A DNA stretch of 21,068 nucleotides from Anaerolineae bacterium. GTDB lineage: Bacteria; Chloroflexota; Anaerolineae; 4572-78; J111. The DNA lies in the NCBI GenBank assembly GCA_020433835.1, contig JAGRBY010000051.1, forward strand, positions 1-21,068, in the 5' to 3' direction. Positions 7,724-14,849 of the stretch are shown here, piece after piece (within the stretch, counting starts at the first letter, position 1; each line of letters opens with the position of its first letter). The position numbers and the translations under genes are program-made. A model generated the notes under the pieces. The model worked only from the letters and a program-made list of their open reading frames with translations, was not told where the DNA came from and did no database searches.

Positions 7724-7730
7724 CGGTATT

Positions 7731-8153
7731 ATGATTCACGTTACCAACACCATCACCCTTGACGACAACGAAATACAGCTTGAGGCGATTCGCGCATCCG
7801 GGCCGGGGGGACAGAATGTCAACAAAGTAGCGACGGCGGTGCAACTGCGGTTTGATGTAGCCCAATCGCCCAATCTACCGGAAGATGTTCGGGAACGTCT
7901 GAGGCGCTTAGCGGGGCAGCGGCTCACCAAAGACGGCGTCATCATCATCGAAGCCCAGCAGTTTCGCACGCAAGAGCGCAACCGGCAGGATGCTATCGAC
8001 CGATTGGTGGCTCTTATTCGCCGGGCTGCCGAGAAGCCTAAAAAGCGCCGTCGCACCACACCCAGCCAGGCAGCAAAAAAGCGGCGCTTACAAGAAAAGC
8101 GCCGCCGGGGAGACCAAAAACGTTTACGCGGGTCAGTTGATTACGGGGACTAA
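7731..8153 (+). CDS. arfB: Alternative ribosome-rescue factor ArfB (peptidyl-tRNA hydrolase, YaeJ-like)
   Basis: 140 residues, the usual ArfB length. The N-terminal release-factor-like domain has ASGPGGQNVNKVATAVQLRF, with the catalytic GGQ at residues 26-28. The C-terminal tail is strongly basic (KKRRLQEKRRRGDQKRLRG), as needed to occupy the empty mRNA channel of a stalled ribosome. ArfB hydrolyses peptidyl-tRNA on non-stop complexes in the cytoplasm. I chose the ATG at 7731 because family similarity begins exactly there and longer in-frame extensions overlap the upstream GT-C gene. It lies seven bases after that gene's stop. Its stop codon interlocks with that of the convergent EamA gene over four bases. 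Confidence 0.93.
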   Translation: MIHVTNTITLDDNEIQLEAIRASGPGGQNVNKVATAVQLRFDVAQSPNLPEDVRERLRRLAGQRLTKDGVIIIEAQQFRTQERNRQDAIDRLVALIRRAAEKPKKRRRTTPSQAAKKRRLQEKRRRGDQKRLRGSVDYGD

Positions 8154-9070
8154 GTTTGAAACACCTCGTCTGATGGTCGAGAAAGCCGATGGGGTAGTTT
8201 GATGAAGCCGTTGACGAGCATCACCCCGGCTAAAATAAGGGCACAGCCAACATAGGCATTCCAGGTCAATTGCTCATTCAAAACAACGACACCTAACACA
8301 AGACCGACAATCGGCACCAGGTACGTCACCATCGACACGTGTGAGGCACTCATTTGCTTGATGAGGCGGTAATACACAATATACGATAGCGCCGTGCCGA
8401 ACAGAGCCAGAGCCAGCACCGCCCCAATTGCATTTACTGAAGGAAGTGTCAGGCTGAAAGGTTTGTCGATGAGTAAGGCCAGCGGTAAAGCATAGACCGT
8501 GGCCATCCCCAATTGGGCCGTGGGTGCAACCAGAGGCGGCAGATCGCGTAGGTAAGTGCGCGTGTAAACAATGGCGATGCCGTAGCTGGCGGCAGCGGCT
8601 CCCACCGCGATCAAGCCCCACAGGCTGGCGTGGACTCCCCCACGCAGCGAAGGCAGTACAAAAAAGAGCAGGCCCCCAAAACCAACAAACAAACCCAGTG
8701 ACTTACCCGATGTTAACCGATCATCTTTTGTTAAAAAGTGGGCCAACAGAATGGCGTACAGCGGCGAAGTTCCGTTGAGAACAGCCGCCAGAGCACTATC
8801 GACGTGCTGCTCACCAAAAACCAACAGAGCAAACGGCAGTGCATTGTGAAGTAGTCCGGCCACGGCGAAACGAGTCCAGATAGGGCCAAATTTCGGCAAA
8901 CGGCCCCCCTGCCAGCGCAGAATACCATACAAAACCAAGGTGGCGATGCCAACCACCATCAGTACGGTGGTAAAAGGGGGAATTTCGGCTACCGCCACTT
9001 TCACAAAAAGAAATGAGGATCCCCATAGAAGTGCCAGAAAAAATAACCTAAAGAAGTTTGTGAGGTGCAT
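8150..9070 (-). CDS. EamA/DMT family transporter, copy 1
   Basis: 306 residues with about ten hydrophobic segments in two homologous halves, the layout of the drug/metabolite transporter (EamA) family of inner-membrane permeases. Recognisable segments include ALLWGSSFLFVKVAV, GEQHVDSALAAVLNGTSPLY, LGLFVGFGGLLFFVL, YYRLIKQMSASHVSMVTYLVP and NEQLTWNAYVGCALILAGVM. The substrate cannot be predicted. It is clearly related to the next gene to the right (same length and motif order, well over half the residues match by eye), so the two are a tandem duplication. The ATG at 9070 has AAGGA seven bases upstream, but this site lies inside the 3' arm of a long hairpin, so translation may be controlled. 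The 3' end overlaps arfB by four bases. Confidence 0.9.
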   Translation of the reverse strand: MHLTNFFRLFFLALLWGSSFLFVKVAVAEIPPFTTVLMVVGIATLVLYGILRWQGGRLPKFGPIWTRFAVAGLLHNALPFALLVFGEQHVDSALAAVLNGTSPLYAILLAHFLTKDDRLTSGKSLGLFVGFGGLLFFVLPSLRGGVHASLWGLIAVGAAAASYGIAIVYTRTYLRDLPPLVAPTAQLGMATVYALPLALLIDKPFSLTLPSVNAIGAVLALALFGTALSYIVYYRLIKQMSASHVSMVTYLVPIVGLVLGVVVLNEQLTWNAYVGCALILAGVMLVNGFIKLPHRLSRPSDEVFQT

Positions 9071-9072
9071 AA

Positions 9073-9145
9073 TTTAGTCCTTACATCGTGATAAGTGTGG
9101 TCTTCTCTAGCATAGGCTAAACACTCACAAGATGTAAGGGCTAAA
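9073..9145 (-). promoter_or_regulatory. Long leader hairpin covering the ribosome binding site of EamA copy 1
   Basis: Arms 9073-9098 and 9121-9145 are near-complementary (TTTAGTCCTTACATC against TTTAGCCCTTACATC when both are read in the same sense), with one mismatch in the first 15 pairs and about nine more pairs inward, around a 22-base loop. On the leftward message the AAGGA ribosome site falls in the 3' arm. A weak promoter (TTGTAA, 16 bp, TATTGA at 9151-9178) would place the transcript start just before the hairpin. A double-stranded operator is the alternative. Confidence 0.5.
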
Positions 9146-9229
9146 AGTCCTCAATAATTGGGCCAAAGGTACTTACAAAAATTGCCCGAAAGTCACATGC
9201 GGAGGAAAATCAATGTGGCAGATAACAAC

Positions 9230-9320
9230 AGGCTAAGGCTGAGGCTAAGGACAACAGTATGAAAACGCGTCACTCGATAAAAAACGCTTTTTTCTTAACC
9301 TTCGCCTTAGCCTCAACCTT
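9230..9320. repeat. Inverted pair of 6-bp repeat arrays between the EamA genes
   Basis: AGGCTA, AGGCTG, AGGCTA, AGGACA start at 9230, and CCTTCG, CCTTAG, CCTCAA, CCTTTA start at 9299. The two arrays are inverted copies of the same hexamer family, separated by about 48 bp, and could form a large hairpin downstream of EamA copy 2. The same family occurs at 3872-3901. Confidence 0.7.
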
Positions 9321-10258
9321 TACTTTATACTAGACGTACCAGACTGCTGAACAGATATCGGCGCATCCGTTCGGCGAGGCTGTAATTGGAACAGCCCGTT
9401 GACGACCATTACACCGGTCAAGATGAGCGCACAACCAACATAGGCATTCCACGTCAGTGTCTCGTTGAGAACGACCACACCTAAGAATACACCAAAAACG
9501 GGAATAACGTACGTGACCATCGAGACAAAAGAGGCATTGGCCTGCTCGATGAGGCGATAGTAGATGACAAACGCCAACGCTGTCCCGAAGGCTGCTAACA
9601 CAAACAGCGATCCGGCAGCAGCTAAAGAAGGCATCGGCAGGGTGTACGGACGCTCTAAGAACAGCGACAGCGGGATCATGTACAGAGTCGCCACGGTGAG
9701 TTGCGCCGTAGGGGCGATCAAAGGCGGCAGGCCACGCAGATTCAGGCGAGAGTAAACCATCGCCACGCCGTAGCTAATCGAAGCAATAACCACAGCGATG
9801 AGTCCCCATGAAGTGGCTTCGAGACCGCCCGTCAAAGAAGGCGCGATTAAGACAATCAACCCACCAAAACCGATCAAGACGCCGACCATTTTGCCTGGTG
9901 TTATGCGATCATCACTGACAAAAATATGAGCAAATAAGATAGTAAATAACGGAGTCGCACCATTGCTAATTGCGGCCAGAGCGCTGTCGATGTACTGCTC
10001 GCCCCAATTGAACAAAGTGAACGGCAGCGCATTTTGAACCAGGCCCATTACCGCGAAATGAAACCAGATCGAGCCAAACTTTGGCAAGCCGCGCCCCTGC
10101 ATCTTCAAAATGATAATGAGGATCAAGGCCGCAATACCAACCCGGCCAAGGACCATTGTCAACGGCGGTATTTCATGGACGGCAATCTTTATAAATACAA
10201 AGGATGGCCCCCACAAAGCAGCCAGTAAAAAGAGCCACAAAAGATTCTTTAAGCGCAT
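9320..10258 (-). CDS. EamA/DMT family transporter, copy 2
   Basis: 312 residues from the ATG at 10258, which has AGGGAG about ten bases upstream and aligns with the start of copy 1 (MRLKNLLWLFLLAALWGPSF). A longer frame to 10309 overlaps the upstream gene and has no support. Ten hydrophobic segments in two EamA halves; shared motifs with copy 1 include NALPF, DSALAA, FGGL, APTAQL, YYRLIEQANASFVSMVTYVIP and LTWNAYVGCALIL. Inner-membrane permease of unknown substrate. It starts 25 bases after the ParB-like gene and probably shares a transcript with it. Confidence 0.9.
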   Translation of the reverse strand: MRLKNLLWLFLLAALWGPSFVFIKIAVHEIPPLTMVLGRVGIAALILIIILKMQGRGLPKFGSIWFHFAVMGLVQNALPFTLFNWGEQYIDSALAAISNGATPLFTILFAHIFVSDDRITPGKMVGVLIGFGGLIVLIAPSLTGGLEATSWGLIAVVIASISYGVAMVYSRLNLRGLPPLIAPTAQLTVATLYMIPLSLFLERPYTLPMPSLAAAGSLFVLAAFGTALAFVIYYRLIEQANASFVSMVTYVIPVFGVFLGVVVLNETLTWNAYVGCALILTGVMVVNGLFQLQPRRTDAPISVQQSGTSSIK

Positions 10259-10283
10259 AGCACGTTTCTCTCCCTGAGATTTT

Positions 10284-11120
10284 CTAGCAGCAAGCCTGCT
10301 GCGGCACAAGCCCTACCAAATCAGAACGCTCTTTTTCGCTGCGAACTTCTAACACAAGGGGAGTTTTACCCAGAGCCGAAATCAACACGACATCTTCGCT
10401 TGAGCCAAGATTGGCCCGCTCGCCCCGAACTAAAAACATATCACGGCCATTCATCGTTACCCAGGCATTGCCCGACACAACCCGTACTTCGCTGTAGCTT
10501 TGCGGAATGCGGCAGACCTCGTTTTTATACAGCACCAAACGCAGCATAGGAACCAATGCGGCCGGCTGCTCACCAAAACCAGATGACGACTGTTTTACAT
10601 AGTGCTTCATAAGACCTCCCCTTTCGTAAAAATCGACCAAATTATCGCGTGTGTCGGCCACCGGCAGTGGTAACTCGGTAACGTGGGCTTGAATAGTTTG
10701 CCAGCCCAGATGTTTTGCTACCGATACCCGGTGATGGCCGTCGATAACGAAATAGCGATCATCCACTTTATAAAGCTCGATGGCCGGAACTCCGGAACCG
10801 ATTGTGACCAAGGTATAGACTTTTCGCCAGCGCTCCCGGCTTGAATAATCGCCCGAGCGCGGCAGGAAGTTACGGGTATAATCTTCGCTTCGGCCTACGC
10901 TGCCAACAATGGCTGTTAGCGGAATATCTTGCAGACCGCGATCCACCGTGAGATCAGCGTTGAAATCCTCAATCGCCTCGCTAAACGGGAGTAAATGAAC
11001 ACGTTGGCCGCGAATACGGTCGAAGAGCGTTTGCCAAAACCCTTTTGTTTTAGCCTGATTAAATTCGGCATCACTTTTAATAAAAGCCATCGTTTCCATA
11101 TTTATGCTAACGATATTCAT
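10284..11120 (-). CDS. ParB/sulfiredoxin-like protein with C-terminal DUF2917-like domain
   Basis: 278 residues. Residues about 62-155 contain IPLTAIVGSVGR, an arginine-rich stretch (SSRERWRK) and FVIDGHHRVSVAKHLGW (DGHHR at 127-131), the core of ParB/sulfiredoxin-like nucleotide-binding domains, where the Gly-His-Arg motif contacts phosphate. Residues about 198-262 (VRVVSGNAWVTMNGRD, VRGERANL, EDVVLISA) resemble the small beta-rich DUF2917 domain. No helix-turn-helix of true ParB chromosome partition proteins is visible, so a role in partition is unlikely. The protein ends in Cys-Cys. Start ATG at 11120 has AGGAG seven bases upstream. It follows the DinB gene by about 50 bases in the same direction. 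Molecular function unknown; the two-domain reading is by motif only. Confidence 0.75.
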   Translation of the reverse strand: MNIVSINMETMAFIKSDAEFNQAKTKGFWQTLFDRIRGQRVHLLPFSEAIEDFNADLTVDRGLQDIPLTAIVGSVGRSEDYTRNFLPRSGDYSSRERWRKVYTLVTIGSGVPAIELYKVDDRYFVIDGHHRVSVAKHLGWQTIQAHVTELPLPVADTRDNLVDFYERGGLMKHYVKQSSSGFGEQPAALVPMLRLVLYKNEVCRIPQSYSEVRVVSGNAWVTMNGRDMFLVRGERANLGSSEDVVLISALGKTPLVLEVRSEKERSDLVGLVPQQACC

Positions 11121-11169
11121 GATGGATCTCCTAAATTGAATGGTGTAACTTTTCTGCTAAATCAGAACT

Positions 11170-11646
11170 CTACGGTTGGGCAGCCAGCGTACGCTGAATC
11201 TGATTAATATGCGCCTCACCGTGGGCGGCGTATGACTCTAAGAAATCATCAACGGTCATTTCGCCTACTTCCGGATGCAAACCGGAACGACGCCACTCCT
11301 CATCATTTAAGCTTTCAAACAGCGTCACCCAGCGTCGATGTAACCCCGTCAAAATCAGCAACGACGTTTCCAACGTCGCGCTGTCAGCATCAACCAACTC
11401 AGCCCAGGCTTCTTGATCATAAGGCCGTAACGTCGGGTATTCTTCGGTCAGAATAAGTTTCACCCGAATGTAGCTGTTCATGTGCGAGTCGGCTACGTGA
11501 TGAATATTTTGGGCTACGGTCCACTCATCGGTTAAGTACGGTGTAGTCAACTGCTCGTCAGAAAGACCATGAACCAATTCTTTTAGCTGGTTCGGCAAAT
11601 TTCTTATTTTGTCGATTAAGTTTCGGCGCTGTGTTTGCGTCAACAT
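11170..11646 (-). CDS. DinB/YfiT-like four-helix protein (DinB_2 superfamily)
   Basis: 158 residues, the usual size of the DinB/YfiT superfamily of metal-binding four-helix proteins, which includes thiol transferases such as bacillithiol transferase. The sequence has WTVAQNIHHVADSH and, near the C-terminus, YAAHGEAHINQI, giving the histidines expected to hold a divalent metal. Three ATG codons occur in a row (11652, 11649, 11646). AAGGAG touches the first, so the third, six bases away, is the best start. The gene is divergent from the LysR gene, suggesting that this regulator controls it. The thiol or substrate is not known. Confidence 0.88.
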   Translation of the reverse strand: MLTQTQRRNLIDKIRNLPNQLKELVHGLSDEQLTTPYLTDEWTVAQNIHHVADSHMNSYIRVKLILTEEYPTLRPYDQEAWAELVDADSATLETSLLILTGLHRRWVTLFESLNDEEWRRSGLHPEVGEMTVDDFLESYAAHGEAHINQIQRTLAAQP

Positions 11647-11674
11647 CATCATCTCCTTTTGTAAACTTGCCTCT

Positions 11675-11703
11675 ATTTTATCATCAGTGTATTATCAAGT
11701 AAA
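11675..11703 (-). promoter_or_regulatory. Candidate promoter for the DinB-like gene
   Basis: On the leftward strand TTTACT (11698-11703) and TAAAAT (11675-11680) are separated by 17 bp, giving a short leader before the gene. It lies in the 100-bp divergent region shared with the LysR gene. Confidence 0.4.
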
Positions 11704-11715
11704 GCGAACGTTTTA

Positions 11716-11742
11716 GATAGTTACTATCGATATATCCGATAG
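11716..11742 (+). promoter_or_regulatory. Candidate LysR operator: GATAG/CTATC half sites overlapping the lysR ribosome site
   Basis: GATAG (11716-11720), CTATCG (11724-11729) and CGATAG (11737-11742) form two nested inverted repeats, GATAG-TTA-CTATC and CTATCG-N7-CGATAG. The last half site overlaps the AGGAG (11741-11745) of the LysR gene. LysR proteins usually bind such dyads in divergent promoters and often repress themselves. Confidence 0.45.
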
Positions 11743-11750
11743 GAGATTTT

Positions 11751-12674
11751 ATGGAGACACGCCAACTTACAACTTTTCGGGCAGTTGCCCAGACCCTCAG
11801 TTTTTCAAGAGCAGCCAATCTGCTTAACTACGCGCAATCAACGGTATCCTCACAAATCCAAAGTTTGGAAGAAGAGTTAGGCGTAGCGTTGTTTGATCGG
11901 CTCGGCAAAAGCATTGTGCTTACCGATGCCGGCCAACGGTTACTGGGTTACGCTGAAAAGATACTTAACCTGACCGATGAAGCGCTAGCCGTCGTCTCAA
12001 ATGCCGATACCCTGACCGGCTCCCTAACCATTAGCGCCCCCGAAACCTTATGCACCTATCGCCTGCCTAAGGTGCTTCGCCAGTTTCGCCGCCAATACCC
12101 TAAAGTACAAATTGCCTTCCATCCCGAATTCGATCTGGATGTTAAACGGCGCTTACAGGAAGGTCACGCCGATGTTGCCTTTACCATGAGCGAGCCATTT
12201 CAAAAGCCGGGCTTAAATGTTGAGCCATTGGTCAGGGAACCACTTTTAATCGTAGCCTACCCCGAGCACCCGCTGGCTCAAGCCGAAAGTGTGACCTTTG
12301 CTGACCTGCATGAAGAGTCATTCTTACTAACCGAAGCTACATGCAACTATCGACGTCTTTTCGAGCGAGCCTTAAATGCGGCCGGTATTCTGGCTCAACC
12401 TATGGAATTTCACAGCATCGAAGCCATCAAACAGTGCGTGATGGCCGGCATTGGCCTCTCTTTACTGCCCCTGGTCTCGGTTAAATCAGAGATCGACCGA
12501 GGTCAACTGGTGGCGATCAATTGGAGCGGCCGTGATTTCGAGGTGGTAACGCACGTGGTCTGGCACGAAGATAAATGGGTATCACCCGCTTTAAGCGCGT
12601 TTCTCGATGTGGTTCGCGATTGTATAACCGCTCCCCAACCCATTGTCAGTTCCCAGACTACCATTACTCTGTAG
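11751..12674 (+). CDS. LysR-family transcriptional regulator
   Basis: 307 residues, normal for the family. The N-terminal winged helix-turn-helix is clear (RQLTTFRAVAQTLSFSRAA, STVSSQIQSLEEELGVALFDR, LTDAGQRLLGYAEKIL). Residues about 90-295 form the periplasmic-binding-protein-like effector domain (GSLTISAPETLCTYRLPKVL, GIGLSLLPLVSVKSEI). It binds DNA and an unknown small effector. AGGAG lies five bases before the ATG, within a dyad that may be its own operator. It is divergent from the DinB-like gene, its most likely target. Its 3' end overlaps the convergent Lrp gene by 11 bases. Confidence 0.93.
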   Translation: METRQLTTFRAVAQTLSFSRAANLLNYAQSTVSSQIQSLEEELGVALFDRLGKSIVLTDAGQRLLGYAEKILNLTDEALAVVSNADTLTGSLTISAPETLCTYRLPKVLRQFRRQYPKVQIAFHPEFDLDVKRRLQEGHADVAFTMSEPFQKPGLNVEPLVREPLLIVAYPEHPLAQAESVTFADLHEESFLLTEATCNYRRLFERALNAAGILAQPMEFHSIEAIKQCVMAGIGLSLLPLVSVKSEIDRGQLVAINWSGRDFEVVTHVVWHEDKWVSPALSAFLDVVRDCITAPQPIVSSQTTITL

Positions 12675-13137
12675 CCGCCGGCACAACCGTTAAACTCTCT
12701 TTAAACGTTGACAAGACAATATTTGTCGTTGAGCGCGAGATACTGGCCTGGGTGCGAATACGTTCAATAAGGCGTTCCAATTCTTTGGGGTTGGCTACGC
12801 GCACTTTGAGCACATAGCAATCCTCGCCGGCTACGCCGTGGCACTCCAACACGTCCGGCTCGACCAGCGCGACTTCCATCACCTTGTTTTTGGATTCCAC
12901 GTAATTTTCTACCAATCCGCTAACCGTTAGCCGTATAAAGGCGGTAATTGGCTTGCCCAACGCCTCGGCATCTACCACAGCCGTATAACCTTTGATGATA
13001 CCCTTGCGCTCCAATTTGCGAACTCGCTCGTAAACCGTCGATGTTGTCAAACCAACTTTTTCGGCCAAAGCTGCGTTTGACAAGCGACCATCCTGTTGTA
13101 AAAGATCAATAATTTGGCGATCAATTTCGTCAATCAT
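12664..13137 (-). CDS. Lrp/AsnC-family transcriptional regulator
   Basis: 157 residues from the ATG at 13137, the usual length. MIDEIDRQIIDLLQQDGR begins exactly as the family does, followed by the helix-turn-helix (NAALAEKVGLTTSTVYERVRKLERKGIIKGY) and a RAM effector domain from about residue 65, with the conserved turn CHGVAGEDCYVLKV. Such proteins form octamers, sense amino acids and wrap DNA. A TTG at 13164 would add nine residues with no homology. The gene is divergent from lysA, so control of lysine synthesis, and of itself, is a reasonable guess. The 3' end overlaps the LysR gene by 11 bases. Confidence 0.92.
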   Translation of the reverse strand: MIDEIDRQIIDLLQQDGRLSNAALAEKVGLTTSTVYERVRKLERKGIIKGYTAVVDAEALGKPITAFIRLTVSGLVENYVESKNKVMEVALVEPDVLECHGVAGEDCYVLKVRVANPKELERLIERIRTQASISRSTTNIVLSTFKESLTVVPAATE

Positions 13138-13523
13138 TCGGTAAAATCCATATATATCCGTCAATTATTCTAATAAATACCCATTACACAGGATATTTTA
13201 CGATACATCAATAGTTTTGTAAAGAGCCAATTTTGCAAAGTGGGAACAGACCAATTTTTGATTTACTTGCATTTATCATAAACTATTCGGTAATGGTTAA
13301 CCACCCGATTCTTGCGCATGCATCCCTTGTTTTGCCTAGCTCGATGGCGAATCATTTTATGGATTAATCCCTGAACAAACAAGGTGACAGTCACTTTTTG
13401 ATTAAGAATGTACGTCCGTTTGGCCCAAATAGGTCGATTTATCATGGCCAAGTGACTGTCACCTTTTGAATTGCGTAAGTCATATTTATTTTTCATTACA
13501 TTTTATAGGAGCCACAACCCAAC
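13138..13523. other. Lrp/lysA divergent intergenic region
   Basis: About 385 AT-rich bases without a credible gene. It holds an AT-rich dyad TTATT-CT-AATAA (13165-13176) near the Lrp start that could be an Lrp-type operator, a perfect 10-bp palindrome GGATTAATCC (13361-13370), and the REPIN-like element at 13381-13465. A 77-codon leftward frame across the element resembles no protein I know and follows the repeat arms. The lysA promoter was not identified. Confidence 0.6.
13381..13465. repeat. REPIN-like element: two inverted 16-bp arms, each with an internal palindrome
   Basis: AAGGTGACAGTCACTT (13381-13396) and AAGTGACTGTCACCTT (13450-13465) are exact inverted copies. Each arm contains the hairpin GTGAC-x-GTCAC, and a third small palindrome TTTGGCCCAAA (13419-13429) sits almost at the centre. 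This is the form of paired REP sequences mobilised by RAYT transposases. No transposase gene is present in the window. Confidence 0.65.
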
Positions 13524-14849
13524 ATGACATCGAACAAACTCTCTCTTTTTCCTCTGACTACTACTGTAAATCAACAAACCCATATCGCCATTAATGGCCA
13601 CGATACCGTTGACTTGGCTCAACAACTTGGCACCCCGCTTTACATTTACGATGTTGAGACCATTCATCACCAAATAGCCACCTACCAAAAGGCATTGGCG
13701 GGCTATGCCGGTTCGCACCAATTAACATACGCCAGCAAAGCGTTTCTCTGTACCGCCATGGTCCAGCTTATGGCCGGCGCAGGCGTTGGGCTGGATGTTG
13801 CCTCGGCCGGCGAAATTTTTATAGCGCAACACGGCGGGGCCGACCCGGCAGCGATACACCTGCATGGCAACAACAAAACCTCATTCGATTTGAGCGAGGC
13901 ACTGCAAGCCGGAGTGGGGCGCATTGTAGTCGATAATGCCGCCGAGTTTGAGCGATTGGCCGCCATGGCGGCTGAGCGTAATCAGCCGGTCAACATTTGG
14001 CTGCGTATCACCCCGGATGTTGCGGTTGAAACCGTTCACGCTTACACCGTAACAGGCACGGCCGACAGCAAATTTGGGTTCCCTCTCGATCAGGCCGAAG
14101 CCTTGGCTCAACAATTGTTGACGGATAAGAATCCATGGATTACCCTAAAAGGCTTGCATCTCCACCTGGGATCACATTTTCATGATGCCGAGCCGGTTTC
14201 TCACGCCTTGGATCGCTTACTCGATCTGGCGGCGAAGCTGCGCGATGACGCCGGCTGGACGTTGAGCGAACTATGTGCCGGAGGTGGCTGGGGGGTGCGC
14301 TACTACCCTGATGATCCACCAATGCCGATTAAGCCGTTTGTAACCGGCATTGTAACCGCTATCGAGCAGGGCTGTCGAACGCGAAATTTACCTCTACCTC
14401 AACTTTTTCTGGAGCCGGGCCGATCGCTCGTAGCCCAGGCTGGTGTGGCTCTGTATAGCGTGGGGGGACGCAAAGTTATTCCTGATGTACGAACGTATGT
14501 AAGTGTTGATGGGGGATTGGCTGATAATCCGCGTCCGGCGCTATATCAAGCCCAATATACAGCTTTACTGGCGAATCGAGCCAACGAGCCGGAGATGGAA
14601 ACGGTTGCTGTGGCCGGCCCTTTTTGTGAGAGCGGGGACATTCTCATTCGGGCTGTCGATTTGCCGCTGGCTAACCCCGGCGACATTATGGCTGTACCTG
14701 TCGCCGGAGCTTATCAGTTGTCGATGAGCAGCAATTACAACGCGGCTTTAAAACCGGCCGTCATTTTTATTGATGGGTCTGAAGTAAAATTGGTTCAACG
14801 CCGAGAGACATTTGAGGATTTAGTCCGGCGCGATGCTGCGTCGCTTTAA
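13524..14849 (+). CDS. lysA: Diaminopimelate decarboxylase
   Basis: 441 residues. PLP-dependent fold-III enzyme making L-lysine from meso-diaminopimelate, the last step of lysine synthesis in the cytoplasm. Visible features are the PLP lysine in YASKAF (Lys72), HLHLGSHFHD, the phosphate-binding CAGGGWGV, LEPGRS (297-300), FCESGD with the catalytic Cys368, and GAYQLSMSSNYN near the C-terminus. All expected active-site residues are present. AGGAG at 13507-13511 is 12 bases before the ATG, slightly far. The gene is divergent from lrp and its stop interlocks with that of the convergent kinase gene over four bases. Related decarboxylases (ornithine, arginine) are less likely given the CESGD motif. 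Confidence 0.93.
   Translation: MTSNKLSLFPLTTTVNQQTHIAINGHDTVDLAQQLGTPLYIYDVETIHHQIATYQKALAGYAGSHQLTYASKAFLCTAMVQLMAGAGVGLDVASAGEIFIAQHGGADPAAIHLHGNNKTSFDLSEALQAGVGRIVVDNAAEFERLAAMAAERNQPVNIWLRITPDVAVETVHAYTVTGTADSKFGFPLDQAEALAQQLLTDKNPWITLKGLHLHLGSHFHDAEPVSHALDRLLDLAAKLRDDAGWTLSELCAGGGWGVRYYPDDPPMPIKPFVTGIVTAIEQGCRTRNLPLPQLFLEPGRSLVAQAGVALYSVGGRKVIPDVRTYVSVDGGLADNPRPALYQAQYTALLANRANEPEMETVAVAGPFCESGDILIRAVDLPLANPGDIMAVPVAGAYQLSMSSNYNAALKPAVIFIDGSEVKLVQRRETFEDLVRRDAASL

Noticed and set aside
7482..7865. 127-codon leftward frame over the GT-C/arfB junction
   Set aside because: Overlaps two well-supported rightward genes and has no recognisable motif.
9320..10309. Longer start of EamA copy 2 at 10309
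   Set aside because: The extra 17 residues are not membrane-like, overlap the upstream gene and lack a ribosome site, while 10258 has one and aligns with copy 1.
10284..11120. Chromosome-partition protein ParB
   Set aside because: Only the ParB/sulfiredoxin-like pocket is seen; no helix-turn-helix, no parA and no parS-like sites are present.
13263..13496. 77-codon leftward frame between lrp and lysA
   Set aside because: It runs through the REPIN-like arms, has no ribosome site that I can support and resembles no known protein, including RAYT transposases.
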